This document shows positions 11,756-22,986 of a stretch of DNA of 64,000 nt, in pieces. The notes under the pieces were generated by a model. The model made no database searches. It was not told the origin of the DNA and worked only from the letters and a program-made list of their open reading frames with translations. The stretch covers positions 930,001 to 994,000 of the forward strand of contig NC_081547.1 in NCBI RefSeq assembly GCF_901000735.1. The letters are read 5' to 3'. Position 1 is the first letter of the stretch; every line of letters starts with the position of its first letter. The position numbers were made by a program, and so were the translations under genes. The stretch comes from Corylus avellana. Lineage: Eukaryota; Streptophyta; Magnoliopsida; Fagales; Betulaceae.

Positions 11756-12820
11756 TTTTTTTTTTTTTTTTTTTTGATATCAAATCAAAATATTATTGAT
11801 CAACTAGAAGCTTGCATAGCAAGTACACGTGGAACAATACAATCAGGAAAATTCATAGTCCAAAGATAATCTGAGGATAACGTTAAAGCATATTTGGCAA
11901 GAGAATGAGCCTCCACATTAGCTTGTCGATGAACATGCGTCATTTTCCATTCCAACATAGAATCCAGCTGCTGCTTGGCTTCATGCACCACGACACCATA
12001 GCTGCCTCTCCAGGGAGTATCTCTGTGAAACGCCTGAATTACTCCAAGTGCATCGCCTTCTAAATGGACTCTCCTCCAGCCCATTTTCCGACAAAGCTCT
12101 ACTGCTTTCCATGCTCCCCACGCTTCAGCTGCCGCCGGATCCTGGAGGAATGGTTTAATATCGCAGTAACTAGCAAGTACTTGCCCCTCATTATCTCTAC
12201 CAATAATCCCAATGCCCATCTTTTTAGTTTGGAAATCCAACGCTGCATCCCAATTGACTTTTATAAAACCTGCCAAAGGCTTTTCCCATTGTTGCACGAC
12301 CCTCCCTGGCCCAAGCACGCCACTGGTCGGCCTCGTCCGAAATCGTTCAAAATCAGCAAGTTGGGAAAGGGCCCGTTTGATCACCACCCCAGGGGAAACC
12401 ATTTCCTCGCCGTGAAGGACTGCGTTGCGTCGAAGCCAGATTTGCCTGGCTACCGCTGCAAAGATGCTTAGTTCAGCCTCCGTCAAGCGCACCTTGAGCC
12501 TACTGAATATGGTAAGAAAATCCCCATCATCACAGACACACTTTTGTAGCTTTTTCGAGCACTCAAGCCACACATCCTGTGATGCTGGACAGTTCCAGAG
12601 GGCATGACCCGTTGATTCAATTTCCCGCTCGCAGATTGGACACATCGCTTCCTGGGTTATATGTCTGAGGAATAGGTTCCCCTTGGAAGGATATGGTGAC
12701 AGGCCTTCCATAAGAACATCTGCACTATCCGTGGGACCTGTAGGTTCCAGACCGTCCTCCAAAGCGCTACTGATTGCTCACCATGGGAACAGGATCCCTG
12801 CTCTCGTTCCTTTAGTGTCC
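11756..12820 (-). mobile_element. 5'-truncated LINE (non-LTR retrotransposon) insertion
   Basis: Present in copy 2 and absent from the matching point of copy 1, which reads GAGAGACCTTGGTGCC uninterrupted. The insertion begins at its low-coordinate end with about 20 T, which is a poly(A) tail for a minus-strand transcript, followed by the C-terminal part of a reverse-transcriptase ORF. A 3' poly(A) with loss of the 5' end is the standard product of target-primed reverse transcription. Flanks share only CCTT, so no long target duplication can be claimed. Confidence 0.85.
11800..12774 (-). pseudogene. LINE ORF2 C-terminal fragment: zinc-binding region plus RNase H
   Basis: A 320-codon open frame (12762-11800) carries a zf-RVT type zinc-binding motif near its start (CPICEREIESTGHALWNC). 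A plant RNase H-like domain (RVT_3) follows, with VNWDAALD, an AEAWGAWKAVE helix, LEGDALGVIQAF and the closing HRQANVEAHSLAKYA. The upstream piece of the same protein (LWRTVWNLQVP, MFLWKACHHILP) is read in a different frame (12842-12657), so one frameshift lies near 12690. The polymerase and endonuclease domains are missing. It cannot encode a working element. Relationship to plant L1-type LINEs is by domain order. Confidence 0.85.
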
Positions 12821-13026
12821 TTTGGTGCCACTTTAGAGACACTCATTCTTAAAAGATTTTGATGATTGACCCTATTGTGTCGTTCTTTCATTTCCTTGTA
12901 AGATCGACATTCTCGTTTGCAAGCTAAGGCCAGTGATGGCCCTTGGGGCTTTTAATTTAAGTGATAGAGTAATTATGTAAGTCACTTTTGTGTCATTTTA
13001 AAAATAATGTGAATTATTATTATTAT

Positions 13027-14784
13027 TTTTTTTGACATGTCCACATATAAGGGGGGATTCAAACTAGTGACCTTTGCTTCATAAGGCTGAGGGCTACCCC
13101 TTTAGGACAAAATGATGTAGCTTATAAAATCACTATTAGGTTTTATTACTAATCATTATTGAATTTTGATCAAATAGATTTAAAGCTACCTCATTCATAG
13201 AGGGATACAAGAGTAATTTTTATAATTACTCCAAGTGATAAGATAATAATAATAAAAAAAAAAAATTACTGAGATTACACTATATATATTTTAACTTTGA
13301 ATCCCATCCCTAGTAAAATGAAAATGCCAAATGCATATAAGTACTACCCTTTCAACAAGTACAAATGCTTGATAAATTTTGATGTAAAATACTTTATACG
13401 TGACTTTGTGTTTTGAGTGGTAGCATTGTAGTAAGGGACGGAACTCAGATGTGATATGGAATTAAAAAATGAATAAAGGATAAAACTTAATTTTCATAAT
13501 GGCCATACCTATATATATATATTATAATTTTATCCAACAATGCTAGTGTATCACTCACAACCAATCATTTGAATTTTTATTTATTTAATATGAATTAATC
13601 CAATGATTAATTAAAAGTGTTACATCAACTTTGTTAATAAAATTTTAGTACTAACATGTCCCATATTTGAGAGTTGAGGCCATTGGATTAGAGAGATTTG
13701 GTGGCCGCAACCACCAAAATAATGACTTCTCGAGTGATGTGACCACCCTTTGACGTTCGATTGGGGTGGCTGACCACCCCTTAGGCTGGGCAAAATTTTT
13801 TTTGGGGGTGACGTGGTAATGCCACGTCGCATTACCACATAAGAGAGTATAAAAAGATGAAGTAAAATGAGAATACTTTTTAGCATTTTTCTAAGAGTAA
13901 CGCTAGGGAGACTCAAAATACTCCAATTTTTTATACTCTATGATATGGCACTACCAAGTCAAATAAAAAATTTGTCCCATCTTTTGTTTGACATTACCCT
14001 TAATCACCATGTAGAGGTGGTCAAATTACCTAATCTTTAACCACAACCACCAAATGACCTATTAAAAGTGACCACAACCACATTGGACCCGGATAATCAC
14101 CCCAAACCTATGAAAAGAGTAGACAATTTTTCATTTTGGGATTAACATAATAGTGTCAGATTGCATGCCATGTAAGTAACGTTTTTTAAGATTCTGACAT
14201 GAGGAAAAGTGCTATACTTTTTAAATTTGTATTTTTTTTTTCTTTCTAAAAATTGTTTACAAAATTGTGTGTCACCATCTCATAAAACTATCAAACTCAT
14301 TAGATGATTATGCATTATTTGAGAAATAACTTTTGATTTTTTTTTTTGGTTGAAAGGTGTATCATTTATATTTTCTTTATCTAAATCAAAAGTGAATGAA
14401 TGGGACGGAGCTACAAGAATAGTTTTCATTGTCATGAGAATCTCACTCGCTAATGCTAAGCAGCCACATTATTTCCGAAATTCATCAGGAAAGAATTGGA
14501 GCTTCATGGCATACTTATCATTTATAAATGGCACTCCATTTTTTCGAAAAGAATTCCGGAAAAAATGGTGCTCACTTGGCATTTCCCAGAAAGCTTTGAC
14601 TATCAGCTTTCACGGCTCAAAAAAAAAAAAAAAAAGAAACAAAAGCTTTTCAGCTTCACACGTAAACGAGTCCATTTATTACTATTATCACGAACACGAC
14701 CCCTCGCATATTACCGACAGTATGAACCGATTCTGCCCTCATAAAAACCAGCACTTCACCCACAAACTCAAAGGACGAGGAGAA
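13027..14784. other. Intergenic, MITE-rich, upstream of the small basic protein gene
   Basis: Mostly AT-rich. 13698-13835 holds GGGGTGGCTGACCACCCC and a GTGGTAATG/CATTACCAC inverted pair, related to the element at 5690-6235. The sequence TAACGCTAGGGAGACTC near 13895 looks like a transposon end. A CATAAAA motif about 40 nt before the ATG at 14785 is a weak TATA candidate. No other gene is supported. Confidence 0.4.
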
Positions 14785-15132
14785 ATGGAGCCCAGCAGGA
14801 GTTTCAGGCTCCAGAGAGGTACTTCCTTTCGGATTGGAAGGTCATACAGATCGGCGCTCGTATCGGAGACTATAACTTCCGAATACGCTGGAATCGCAAG
14901 GTACGAGAGGCTCTCGGAGTCCATGAGGCTAAGCGGCGAGCACACTACTGAGACAAAGAGTCGAAGGAACAAAGATTGGGGGCTTCTGACTCTGAGCAAG
15001 GTCTTTAGCTTTAGAAAATCCCCAGGCGCCGCTGAGGCCAAACAGGGACCGGAGAATGTGGTGAAGAAGAAGAAGAAACGGTCTTCGTGGCTTCCTGATC
15101 CTGATAGGAGGTGGCCCGTGCAGGGGTGGTGA
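14785..15132 (+). CDS. Small basic plant protein of unknown function, 115 residues
   Basis: Single-exon frame starting MEPSRSFRLQRGTSFR and ending DRRWPVQGW before TGA. The N-terminal third is rich in Ser/Arg (RIGRSYRSAL). The middle has ARYERLSESMRLSGEH and LLTLSKVFSFRKS. A polylysine run (KKKKKR) then precedes a Trp/Pro-rich tail (SSWLPDPDRRWPVQGW), which could act as a nuclear localisation or phospholipid-binding patch. No signal peptide or membrane segment. The frame is open further upstream without a clear start; this ATG is chosen because composition changes there from AT-rich to coding-like. The second copy of the segment begins inside this gene (23138). I do not recognise the family; it resembles short uncharacterised plant proteins rather than a chance frame. 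Confidence 0.6.
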   Translation: MEPSRSFRLQRGTSFRIGRSYRSALVSETITSEYAGIARYERLSESMRLSGEHTTETKSRRNKDWGLLTLSKVFSFRKSPGAAEAKQGPENVVKKKKKRSSWLPDPDRRWPVQGW

Positions 15133-15695
15133 TGTAATAATGCCAAGTCAAGGAGGTTGAAAGGGTAATTTCAGTTGTAGGAGTTAGCTGGATGAAGATA
15201 AGCATTGCTAGGGAATTTGAGCTGTCAAGGGAAGTATTACAAGCAAAAGTTTAAGAAGAAAATTCAATTACTCGGGGATATGTGGTCGTGGAATCTGCAG
15301 ACAATATTCCAGTGTTCGCTCAACTATTTGTTATTGTTTTTGTACAATTATTAATTTCTTTGTAATATAATTTTTTTTTTTTTTAATTTTTATATTTGTA
15401 AAGGAAATTGTTTTGTAATGATAGGGATGGAAGGAAGGAATTTAGGCAGATTCGTGGTGCCAACAAGCCTCCGAGAATGGAATACAATCGGGGTAATTTC
15501 TTGGATGCTTCACAAAATCACAATTGGACTTATTTATAGTTGTAGCCCAGACTCGATGTTTACAACTCATTATTCAGTTACAACAAAACGCACATTACAA
15601 CAATATAAAACGCAGCCTCATCGAATCCTCTGCCCTTATCCTTGATGCAATTCAGCTCGCATTCTCCTTTTCTCAAAATCAACCAGGTATGAATT

Positions 15696-15835
15696 AGGAT
15701 ACTCTTAAGTTTATTTGAATAAGAGAATATCTAGTTAGGAGTATTTTTGTCTATTAAAAAAGTGAAAAGATATAAATACTTATCTACTATAACTAACTAG
15801 ATATTCTCCAATTCATTTAAACTAGAGATAATCCT
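15696..15835. mobile_element. 140-bp hairpin MITE
   Basis: Long inverted ends of about 50 bp: AGGATACTCTTAAGTTTATT on the left, and on the right the complement of AGGATTATCTCTAGTTTAAA. The spacer includes GTCTATTAAAAAAGTGAAAA. Same family as 5416-5510. The allelic copy is at 23751-23890. Confidence 0.75.
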
Positions 15836-16915
15836 ATTTAACGTAGGTCTCGGGCTTAATGTATGACATATTAATTGATGTAACATAAAAATTGATTAAC
15901 GTAATATAAAAATAAAAAATAATTTTTTTTTAGTAAAAAATGAATAAAATTGTTTGTTAATATGAATAAATGAATTTGACTTTTTTTTTTTGACAAACGA
16001 GCTCATAACTCATAAGTCTAAAATGGTGAGGCATGAGAAGGCGTGAGGTTCGACAGTCCATGCGTCTGAACAAATATTCCCTTTCTGACTTCTTCCTTCT
16101 CTTTTTGGCCCGCATTCTTGATTTAATCATCCAACAATTTTTAAGCTTTTGTTATTACTTGAGTGATTGAGATTTTATTATCTCTATATTTTCTTCATTT
16201 ACCAAATTCAATGTTTATTATATGTGATAGCAATTAGTTATATAAAAATTTGGAATATTTTAAAAATAATAATTGTTGATGTGATAAAAGATATTTGGAA
16301 AATTAAAAAACCACATTGTACTTCCCATTAATTCAAGCACAAAATGCACTAGACTCATCTCATTCCCTTGAAGCACATAGTTAAATGTGACTCAAATTTT
16401 TGTTAGAGAGAATATAACTCTTATTGAGTGGTGTTTGGAGTACTATAATCTTGGTTACATACTTCTATATAAATTAACTCTTGGCAACTATACAATTTAA
16501 ATTATTAATTATGACATTAATTTTTAAATGATTTTTTTAACAAAATTCATTGTTTAATTATATTTAAAGAATAATGCTATTTTAATACTGACTTATCACA
16601 TTAATTTAATAACCATTAGTGAAATGTGGTTTAAGGGATTCTCCTATTAGCCACTTAAGAAAGAAAGAAAAAAAAAAAAACACTTAAAACACGCCACATC
16701 AACTAGTATAGAATAAGTGATAAATTAATATTGCTCATATTTACCGGTACATTCAATGGATTGTTACCAATCTAGTGATTAGAAGGCAAACACAAAAGGG
16801 AGTGTACATTGAAAGAGGCCTAATTGCGATTAAAGTCACGATGAAAGTAGGGCCATCAATTCATCAGAAAAGAAAAAAATAAAACTAAAAATAGGGCCAT
16901 CTCTCAAGCGATGGG

Positions 16916-16958
<43 letters not shown>

Positions 16959-17025
16959 TTATTTATTTATTTATTTATTTTCCCCCATTTAAAAGTATAA
17001 CGTTTCATTTTCTATCGTGTAAGAG
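15836..17025. other. Intergenic, AT-rich
   Basis: No supported gene. Contains A/T tracts and a (CT)n(AT)n microsatellite (about 16915-16960) that is longer in the second copy (25021-25082). Confidence 0.4.
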
Positions 17026-17290
17026 CATTCATAATGAATGAGTCAAATTTTATGCAAAATAGCTTTTCAAAACTCACTTTTATTTAGTTTAGCTAATGAA
17101 TTTTTAAATGCTTCTACATCTCATTAGCTATATTTCTATCTATTCTATTAAAATATCATTTTTTTTTATTATTGGGAAAAAGTTTTGAGAAAAGTTATTG
17201 GAAAAAAGTGAGAAGTTTTAGGAAAAAGAGAAAATAAGTGAGATTAATAAAAAATAAAAAGGCTCACTTGAAAAATGCGGCTACATTTAA
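17026..17290. mobile_element. Partial PIF/Harbinger-type MITE
   Basis: Starts TAAGAGCATTCATAATGAA, the left end of the family defined at 31110-31456, and continues with 'TTAGTTTAGCTAATGAATTT'. The right terminal repeat is missing or degraded. The allelic copy starts near 25134. Confidence 0.55.
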
Positions 17291-17709
17291 CTTTCTGTAT
17301 TTTTTTTTGCTAATTCAAGATAGAAAATATTTTATAAATCTAATTAGACATTTTAAATAAAATTAACATTAGGCTTGTGAATGCTTAACGTACAAAGAAC
17401 CAAGGGAAGTCAAAAATAAAAACAATTCTATTGTCAGACAGTAATATGCATGTAGGTTAGGCACAAAAAGCGAAGTTTGGTTGTGCATTGAATATTATAT
17501 ATAAATAAAAACAGCAAATTTCTTCTCTCTTTTTTTTTCCTCTTTATTTTATCTTAAAGAAATTACATTTTCCTATTACCAAAATAGCTAACCAAATGTA
17601 GATTTTTTACCCATATGAATCCCCCTTGTGTGGACATGGACAAAAAACAAAGAAAAAGGTAAGTTCTAAATGCATACAGGCAACAAATTTAAAATGTTAC
17701 CACTTATAA

Positions 17710-17788
17710 AGATCTGGGCGGATTCGAACCACCATCCTCTCGAAGCCCGAAAGGGCATGAGCGCTCTTCCGTTTTGAGCTACAGATCT
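17710..17788 (-). tRNA. tRNA-like element with an abnormal anticodon arm
   Basis: Read on the minus strand: a perfect 7-bp acceptor stem (AGATCTG/CAGATCT), TA, a 4-bp D stem (GCTC/GAGC), and a 5-bp T stem with GGTTCGAATCC, an exact pol III B-box. An A-box-like TAGCTCAAAACGG is also present. The anticodon arm is wrong: 28 nt lie between the D and T stems, with only three outer pairs (CTC/GAG), and the expected loop is replaced by an internal GCCC-TTTC-GGGC hairpin. No anticodon can be assigned. Total length 79 nt, no CCA. It is most likely a tRNA pseudogene or a tRNA-like RNA that RNase P/Z could still process. Identical in the second copy. Confidence 0.55.
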
Positions 17789-20559
17789 ATCAATTAAAAA
17801 GACATTATACTATTGCCAGCTCAAGATGAGAGCTTATCAACCTTTCGTGTCTTCCTTCATTTTTTTTCGGGTTGAATTCTCACTTTCTTTTCTCATTTTA
17901 ACTATTTTCAAAGGCTTAAAACAGGCTACCTCAATAAATAATGCCGACTATAAATTGGTGTTTAAAGGCAAATCCAATATCTTTAACAAACACTCGATAG
18001 AATTCTCTACATACTCAAAACGTATTTCTTGTACTTTTTTGATACATCAAAACAAATAAATAATATAACTCCAAAATTATAAAAATAATTAATTAAACCT
18101 TTTGACAGAAAGATTTGAGTTGTTTGCTTCCTTTTTAATTTTACCTTTTTTTTTAAAAAAAAATAATAATAATTGAAATAAGAGAACGAAAGATAGCAAA
18201 AAATTTCCTAAACCTCTTTTCCTGAAAAAACTGCCCAAGCTGAGATTAAAAAGTACCAACTTCTCTCCGTGGAAAAAACTTATGAAGTAAAAAAAAAAAA
18301 AAAACCAAGCTTCCATCTCTTCCAAAAAATATCAAATTTAGAAAACAACATACAAGATATCTTAAACACTAAAGCAGAACATCAAGAAAAACAAATAATA
18401 AATGCTCTTACGAATTAAAGCTCTAATTTCTAAGTTAAACTTGTTGAACCAAATTTTGCCAAGCGTTTAAAAAAGGTGTTTTAAGTAATGAGGAGCGTAA
18501 AAGAAAGAAATGCAAGGTTGATATAAGAATGCAAGCACGAGGTAAATAAATTATTAATTATGTTAAGTCCCTACCAACTCCTAAATTTTTGTTTTAAAAA
18601 AAGACCTATACAAGAGTTCAATGAGAACAAGAAGTCACTATCGTAAAATTGTTACAGGACACAGTAGCTTCTACCATCACTCTACACGAAGTGCAAATCA
18701 AGAAGGCTAAAATATTTTTATTTATCAAGAACGTTCAAAATTAAATTAAAATTTAAAACGGTCAAGAGATAACTGTTTACAGCACAAAACCAAATCAAAT
18801 ATGAAAGCAGTAAATAATATATCGTAGAAAATAATTGAAATTAAAAGGAGCCGAATCTTTGCTTTTAGACAGACAAATTGTCCAAGAAAACAATAACTGT
18901 CCCTCTAAAAGCAAATAGACAGTTCTCCCCAATTCAATTGAAATGGAGAGAACCCATTTTCATATATTACATATCTCAAGTAGAAAACTTTGACGCTTTT
19001 GGCAACTTCAATGTCAACATAAGAAGGCTTTGTTTGTAACAAAAATTGATTGAAGTAAAAATAAATATAAGAATTACATGGAAAAAAGAAAAAATTTTGT
19101 ATTATAATAATTTTTTATTCAAAGAGACATTGATGTAATAAAAAAATAAATACAAATGTCAAGCAGTTAAATTTTTGCAAAATAATGCCATAGCAGTTTT
19201 TTATGCTATGTACCATCTTTTCCACTGCCTTTAATCCTTTAAATCATATGTGCAGTGGTCTTCCCTAAGGAAATGCTAAAAGAACGCTGATTTGCATCAC
19301 ACACCAGCCAAAAAAATTTTTTTAATAATTAAAAATATTAAATAAAAAAAATTTTGGCAGACGTGCAACCACCGTTCCCTGTATCATGATAATAATTAAA
19401 TTATATTTTAATTATATTTTTTAATTAAATAACACTAACGTACGTAACTATTCATACACATGTATTACACAAATCACTGCCTAATAAAATTACTACTTTT
19501 TATCATTAATTTGTTACTATTCAAATAATAAACTCACTACAAAACATAATATTTTCATTTTTCCATATCATATCACATCAATCAATTTCTACTACAGAAA
19601 AAAATCAAAGCATTTGCAAAACAAGTCAAAGCCTTCGCAAAACAACAAGCCTCAGAGAGAAAAGAGAATAAATGACTAAATTAATTTTTCTATCATACCC
19701 CTTTCTCAACCACGAAAAAAAAATGGCCCACTCTTAAAAAGGGTATATCATCAAATGACAACCATTTTTACGAGGTGGTTTGGTAACCTACTTTAAAAAT
19801 ACCTCCTATCCTCCAAATCCAAACATGATGCGCGGCGTTCCTACCAACCATTTGTAAGAATTGGGATATAAAAGGTAAACAAAAGAATAAAAACTATATT
19901 CCTTGCAAACATTTAAAACATAACAAATTCTCAACAAAAACACCAAAAAAAAACCGTTTAAAAAGAGTTACCAAGATTGATGATAGCACTTTTTAAGATA
20001 AGGTTCGATCCTCTTTTAAGATCTATTTTGTGTCTTGGGAAAAAGTGTATTATTTGTGGATTTCTATGATCTTTCTTCGGTCCCTGATCTAAACATTGGT
20101 AGGAAGACAACGGCACTACATAAATATGAAAAATTTTATAATTATTACTGAGATATGATTAAGTGATCACTGACATGCATAAACAATATAGGTAAATTGA
20201 TAAAAGGCACACCTGTTCATGCCCGCCAGCATGCCCTTTATCATTACCCGTACAATATACACACCGTGCTCATATATTATAAAATATTATGTAAACAGTA
20301 AAAAATAATTTTTATTTTTATTTTTTCAGTTTAAATAATATTTTATATTATATAAACACTGGAATGTTCACTTGATCACTACTCATTATTAGTGCTCCAA
20401 TATATCTTTCACAGAAAAATAACATACATACTAAGCAGGTCAAAGATACCAAAGCAAATAACTGTTGCAAAGCATTAAAACCCACGCCACAATGAAGATG
20501 GACAACAGGGGAAAAAGCATAAAACATAAAATAATATGTGATACGATCATTGATCACAG
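17789..20559. other. Intergenic, AT-rich, no supported gene
   Basis: Low-complexity and AT-rich. Short frames encoding F/K-rich peptides (for example at 17826 and 18089) are frames over A/T tracts. Blocks with ACGCTGATTTGC and CCCGCCAGCATGCCC (about 19286 and 20221) resemble MITE ends seen elsewhere in the window. Nothing else was recognised. Confidence 0.4.
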
Positions 20560-20850
20560 ACTTGTCACCTCAAACGACCAGCCATCGATCTGATCGGTAA
20601 AATTGACAATGTCACAGACTTGCCACTCAAGACAGCGGCCGTCTTTCTCCAGAAAACTCTTGAACAGCAAAATTCTCCTCCACGAGTCACCAAGTTCTTG
20701 ATCAACCGTAAGAAGAAACCAACTTGTCCGACATACCAGGATTAGAATCCGTAATTGGGTTATGAGATCCGGAGACTCGTCGATTAAAGTGAAACAAATT
20801 CCTTCCTAGTACCACAGGAGTGGGAACAATACAACACATCTCACCAAATT
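20560..20850 (-). other. Possible 3' exon region of noncoding locus L1
   Basis: Higher-complexity sequence downstream of the L1 donor at 21442. On the minus strand it reads TGTGGTACTAG|GAAGGAATTT, a possible acceptor, followed by about 250 nt almost unchanged in the second copy (28640-28920). No long frame. Assignment to the L1 transcript is a guess from orientation and composition. Confidence 0.3.
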
Positions 20851-21442
20851 ATACAGAGTTACATATAATCACACCGAATCCAGGGCTACACATGCCACAG
20901 TACTTCAAATAAACAGATGTTTTTTTTTTTGTATTAAGGTCAACAATTTGTTGCAATAAAAATTCCGGGTAATTACCCAAATATTTCTTCTGGAACCCGT
21001 CAAAGCTAATTTAAGCTATTATTTAACATAATTATTTACTATTTGTAGCTAGATCGGAACAAGATGATCGTATGCAAGCCTCAATGATCGCAATATCTTA
21101 ATGGTTTCAACACTGTTATCACAAATATTTAAACAAAAGCAGGCCAATGGACGTAGTCAAAGGCCTTCAGTACTATCTTGAAAGCCCTTTTAAGTAAAAA
21201 GTCGAATGATTTTCAGATGTTGCAAACAAATATACAATTTCCCGGCTTAGCCGTGTTAACATGAGATTGATGAAGCATGGTTTGAGATAACGCTAGTTTC
21301 AGTCGGCAGATCTCGACGAATTCGTTTCAAAAAGTAATTTTAACATAATAACTTGAAGTATGTATTTCTCTCGGGAAACTAAGAATAGAAACTTGTGTAA
21401 TTTGAAAAGTAATTCAAGTAGATGAATAAATGTTGTGTGTAC

Positions 21443-22240
21443 CTTTAATCCCCGGAAGTTGATGCAGATCTGAAAACGCTACTACGCTACTGACTCGGAT
21501 TGTCTGTGTAAGATTCAGATCAAGCACATCATGATGGATGCTATGGCCAAATCAATGGAAAGAAGGGGAAAGAAAACCATCAGAACACGGCGCACCAGAG
21601 GAGAGACCCCGGGAAAAAAAAAATCCCCGTGCGGTCTTCCCTCGAAACCAAAAAACTTGCATCTTTTATTAAGAGATTGGGTGACCTGCCATGCAAGCGC
21701 ACCTGTCATGGCAAAGGTCGACAACAAATTCAATCATTGACTCGAGCTCCCTGAAATCAGGCCCCTCCTGATTTCTTACGCACACTACTAACAACCGCGA
21801 TGAAATCTATGGCGATTACAACGCTAAGAACTTGCTTAACAATCGCGTACAAAGAATAAATATCAATATGAGGAAAGCGATTAGCCTCCGTCCGGAGTAA
21901 CAGGCACAGATCTCAGCCGATTTGACCAGAGACCCCAAACAAGGACAGCTAGCCACCGATAAGCAACACCACGTCAGATCTGAGACCGGTATGACTCCCA
22001 CAGCAGACGATCGCTGATCTCCGCCATAAACTCAGCCTTTGGAAGAAGAAAACAGAAAGTGTCAGTGAAAAAAAATTAAAAAAATTCACAGCTCAAACGC
22101 TAAGAGATCCATGAAGGAAAACATACCTCTGGAAGAGGAGAGATCTGATCCGGAGAAACATTTGCGAAGAATTGGATCGACAGTGAATCTAGAAGAAAGA
22201 GAGGCCAAGGAGGCAGGGACGAAAGTGAATGGATGAATGG
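21443..22240 (-). ncRNA. L1: spliced noncoding RNA with three-hairpin core, copy 1
   Basis: On the minus strand: a TATA box (22272-22261), exon 1 to a CCAGAG|GTATGT donor at 22127/22126, a TTTTCTTCTTCCAAAG acceptor, and exon 2 from 22036 to an AAAG|GTACAC donor at 21443/21442. Exon 2 (594 nt) has no substantial ORF. It holds a core at 21774-21605 with three hairpins: HP1 (AAATCAGG/CCTGATTT), HP2 (21719-21683, with GCCATG/CATGGC inside GACCT/AGGTC) and HP3 (21636-21605, GACC..CGGG/CCCG..GGTC). The same core occurs in locus L2. Both differences from the second copy of L1 within the core fall outside the helices. The nearest known class is the plant CR20/GUT15 RNAs: spliced, non-translated transcripts with a conserved structured region. 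That identity is inferred from properties, not from remembered sequence. Confidence 0.55.
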
Positions 22241-22260
22241 TAGGAAGAAGTGGAGAACCT

Positions 22261-22272
22261 AACTTATAGATG
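22261..22272 (-). promoter_or_regulatory. TATA box of L1
   Basis: CATCTATAAGTT on the minus strand, about 30 nt before a pyrimidine-rich start region (TCTCCACTTCTTCC). The same motif is kept in the second copy at 30348-30337. Confidence 0.5.
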
Positions 22273-22329
22273 AGGTTTGAAAGCTTGAACGGTTGAGATG
22301 GACGACTTTTAAGGGATATCAACGGCAAT

Positions 22330-22986
22330 CGTATAAACTACGTGGGTGAAGAGCTGTCACCCTTTTCCTGCGGGCGGTGGCGTGTAGATATTAACCATTT
22401 GAATAAGTTTGGTTGTTGGCTTTGACACGTCGCTGTGCGTTGTTCTTACGCACATCGGAAACTACCATTCAATATTTGGTGCGTCCATTTTGGTCGAGAA
22501 ATACCGAAATAGATGCTTTAGCATATTCCATTATATGCTTCCCCTTTTCCTAAATTGTTCATAAAAAGGATAAAAATAAGTAAATAAATCTAAAGTTCGG
22601 TAACACGTCACAATGCGTTGCCCTTAGGCACATTGAAAACTACCATTTAATCTCGACGGTTGGCTACTTTGAAATCATTTTCATTTTTAAATGAACGGTT
22701 ATGATTTTCTCATAAACTATTTCTTAACCCCATCACCCTATTACGGTCCCAACTTCCAAGGCATCGCAAGCCATGGTCGGACCCATGGGTGTTTCCTTGT
22801 AAGTGCCGATACTTGTCTCTTCTTCTTATTTCTTTTCTTCTCTATTTTCTTTGAAATCATTGGTGTCTCGATTAAACACAATTTTTCTTGATGTTGTCTT
22901 TTTTATGAAGAAAAATATATCAAAAATAATGTTATATATTATATTTTTATCATACTTTATAAATATTACACTATTAATAATTTCTT
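22330..22986. other. Intergenic upstream of L1
   Basis: Contains a loose direct repeat: GTGCGTTGTTCTTACGCACA near 22434 and ATGCGTTGCCCTTAGGCACA near 22613, each followed by 'TTGAAAACTACCATT' or 'TCGGAAACTACCATT'. No gene is seen. Same layout in the second copy. Confidence 0.35.

Larger units (their letters stand above)
10109..13026. repeat. Duplicated intergenic segment, copy 2 (with LINE insertion)
   Basis: Second copy of 8111-10008. Main differences are a longer (TA)n run (10384-10424), length changes in poly-T tracts, a small block 'GGTAAAAGTC' near 10660, and a 1.06-kb LINE-derived insertion at about 11756-12820. Confidence 0.85.
15065..22986. repeat. 8-kb duplicated segment, copy 1
   Basis: Corresponds throughout to 23137-31073 with scattered single-base changes and small indels. 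It includes the end of the small basic protein gene, a hairpin MITE, a Harbinger MITE half, the tRNA-like element and noncoding locus L1. It runs to within 50 bp of a 100-N gap. The two copies look like alleles. Confidence 0.85.

Noticed and set aside
12064..12607. Plus-strand frames opposite the LINE ORF
   Set aside because: Shadows of the minus-strand RNase H reading frame.
14350..14784. Upstream extension of the small basic protein frame (260 codons in total)
   Set aside because: The extra 145 codons cover AT-rich sequence with a poly-A tract (KKKKK) and show no coding-like composition; the change at 14785 supports the later start.
17826..18325. F/K-rich frames, repeated in the second copy
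   Set aside because: Encoded by A/T tracts; frames shift between copies through tract-length changes, so no coding constraint.
21531..21740. Plus-strand 69-codon frame over the L1 core, conserved in the second copy
   Set aside because: Conservation here is explained by RNA structure on the minus strand; in L2 the same core has a different plus-strand frame and no shared peptide.
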